From Sphingopyxis fribergensis (GTDB lineage Bacteria; Pseudomonadota; Alphaproteobacteria; Sphingomonadales; Sphingomonadaceae), in the NCBI RefSeq assembly GCF_000803645.1, contig NZ_CP009122.1, forward strand, positions 4,502,501-4,566,500: 64,000 nucleotides of DNA, in the 5' to 3' direction. Position numbers and translations under genes: made by a program. Positions 63,599-64,000 of the stretch are shown piece by piece. The notes under the pieces were generated by a model that was not told the origin of the DNA, made no database searches, and worked only from the letters and a program-made list of their open reading frames with translations. Position 1 is the first letter of the stretch. Each line of letters opens with the position of its first letter.

Positions 63599-64000
63599 CG
63601 ACGAAATGCTGGACGCGGGCAAAGGCGGCGTTCGCTCCGGCGACGGCGCGACCTTCCTCGTCGGGGGTCAGTTCCGCCGCGTCGAGGGCAGCGGTGAAGA
63701 CACGCCAATGCGCCGCGGGTCCTTCGGGGGCAGGCGCCAGGTGCCGTGCGGCATGATCGTCGGACAGGCCAATCTTCGCAGCTTCCTTGCGCAGCAGGGC
63801 CGCGCCCATGTTCGAGCCTTCCGCGACATAGAGCCAGCCGAGCGCGGTGGGCACGTCGATGGTCGATCCCGGAGCAAAGGCGGGAGATTCGTCCAGATCG
63901 GGAAGCGGACGTTCGAGATCGGTCAGGTCTAACGCGATCAGCTCCGATTTCCGACGGTCGGCCAGCCCCGGAAGCAGCGACTGGAGCTCGGGGACTTCGT
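63582..64000 (-). CDS. Biliverdin-producing heme oxygenase (partial, runs off right edge)
   Basis: About 139 C-terminal residues are visible; the N-terminus with the proximal His is outside the window. The segment PTALGWLYVAEGSNMGAALL, then RKEAAKIGLSDDHAARHLAP, is the distal helix region of bacterial HemO/BphO-type heme oxygenases, which use GS(N)MG-type glycines over the heme. Upstream text ELQSLLPGLADRRKSELIAL and DLTDLERPLPDLDE fits the family. It releases iron from heme and may supply biliverdin. First visible gene of the cluster with DUF454 and tonB. Confidence 0.82.
   Translation of the reverse strand, partial: EVPELQSLLPGLADRRKSELIALDLTDLERPLPDLDESPAFAPGSTIDVPTALGWLYVAEGSNMGAALLRKEAAKIGLSDDHAARHLAPAPEGPAAHWRVFTAALDAAELTPDEEGRAVAGANAAFARVQHFVDARLR

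Overview
The window reads as a high-GC alphaproteobacterial chromosome, most likely a sphingomonad (Sphingopyxis/Sphingomonas/Novosphingobium type). The basis is codon use, an S9 peptidase of sphingomonad style, a DUF6118 protein beside a Ti-type TraA relaxase, and many TonB/ECF and TetR genes. Species is not decidable from the sequence alone.

Layout. (1) 1-7.6 kb is ordinary backbone: DUF4350/DUF4129 membrane proteins, a fused E1 2-oxoacid dehydrogenase overlapping an acyltransferase, a LuxR-type regulator and an S9 peptidase. (2) 7.63-36.58 kb has the anatomy of an integrative mobilizable element. A 20-bp direct repeat at 7628 recurs at 36561, where it forms the 3' end of tRNA-Glu(CTC), and a P4-type integrase sits next to that tRNA. 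Inside are a TPR-sulfotransferase, a 4,913-residue autotransporter preceded by a c-di-GMP-I (GEMM) riboswitch, a TraA relaxase with a recognisable oriT and TraC/TraD-like genes, a Tat-signal/HEPN-STN/NYN gene trio, a DUF4304-like gene, a RelE/HigA-like toxin-antitoxin pair, an AlpA regulator and the integrase. No T4SS or coupling-protein gene is present, so transfer would need a helper. (3) Just beyond the tRNA a third copy of the att sequence begins a ~127-bp block homologous to the element's left end, suggesting a second, tandem element that starts at 36.69 kb. (4) 37.5-64 kb holds an RND efflux operon with its operator, a dense set of TetR regulators (eight between 43.4 and 59.4 kb), universal stress proteins, SDR/Ohr/MarR/reductase/GST detoxification genes, a PQQ dehydrogenase and a tonB-DUF454-heme oxygenase cluster.

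How the genes fit together. The riboswitch links a giant surface adhesin to c-di-GMP, the biofilm second messenger. The right half is an efflux and electrophile/peroxide-stress region with local repressors and paired operators. It is also visibly decaying: two TetR genes beside the efflux pump, a small gene at 47.5 kb, two FecI-like sigma factors and an LLM monooxygenase carry frameshifts or a nonsense codon, and truncated USP, integrase and esterase fragments lie between intact genes. The RelE-type toxin in the element is also frameshifted. Some of these could be assembly indels; raw reads would decide.
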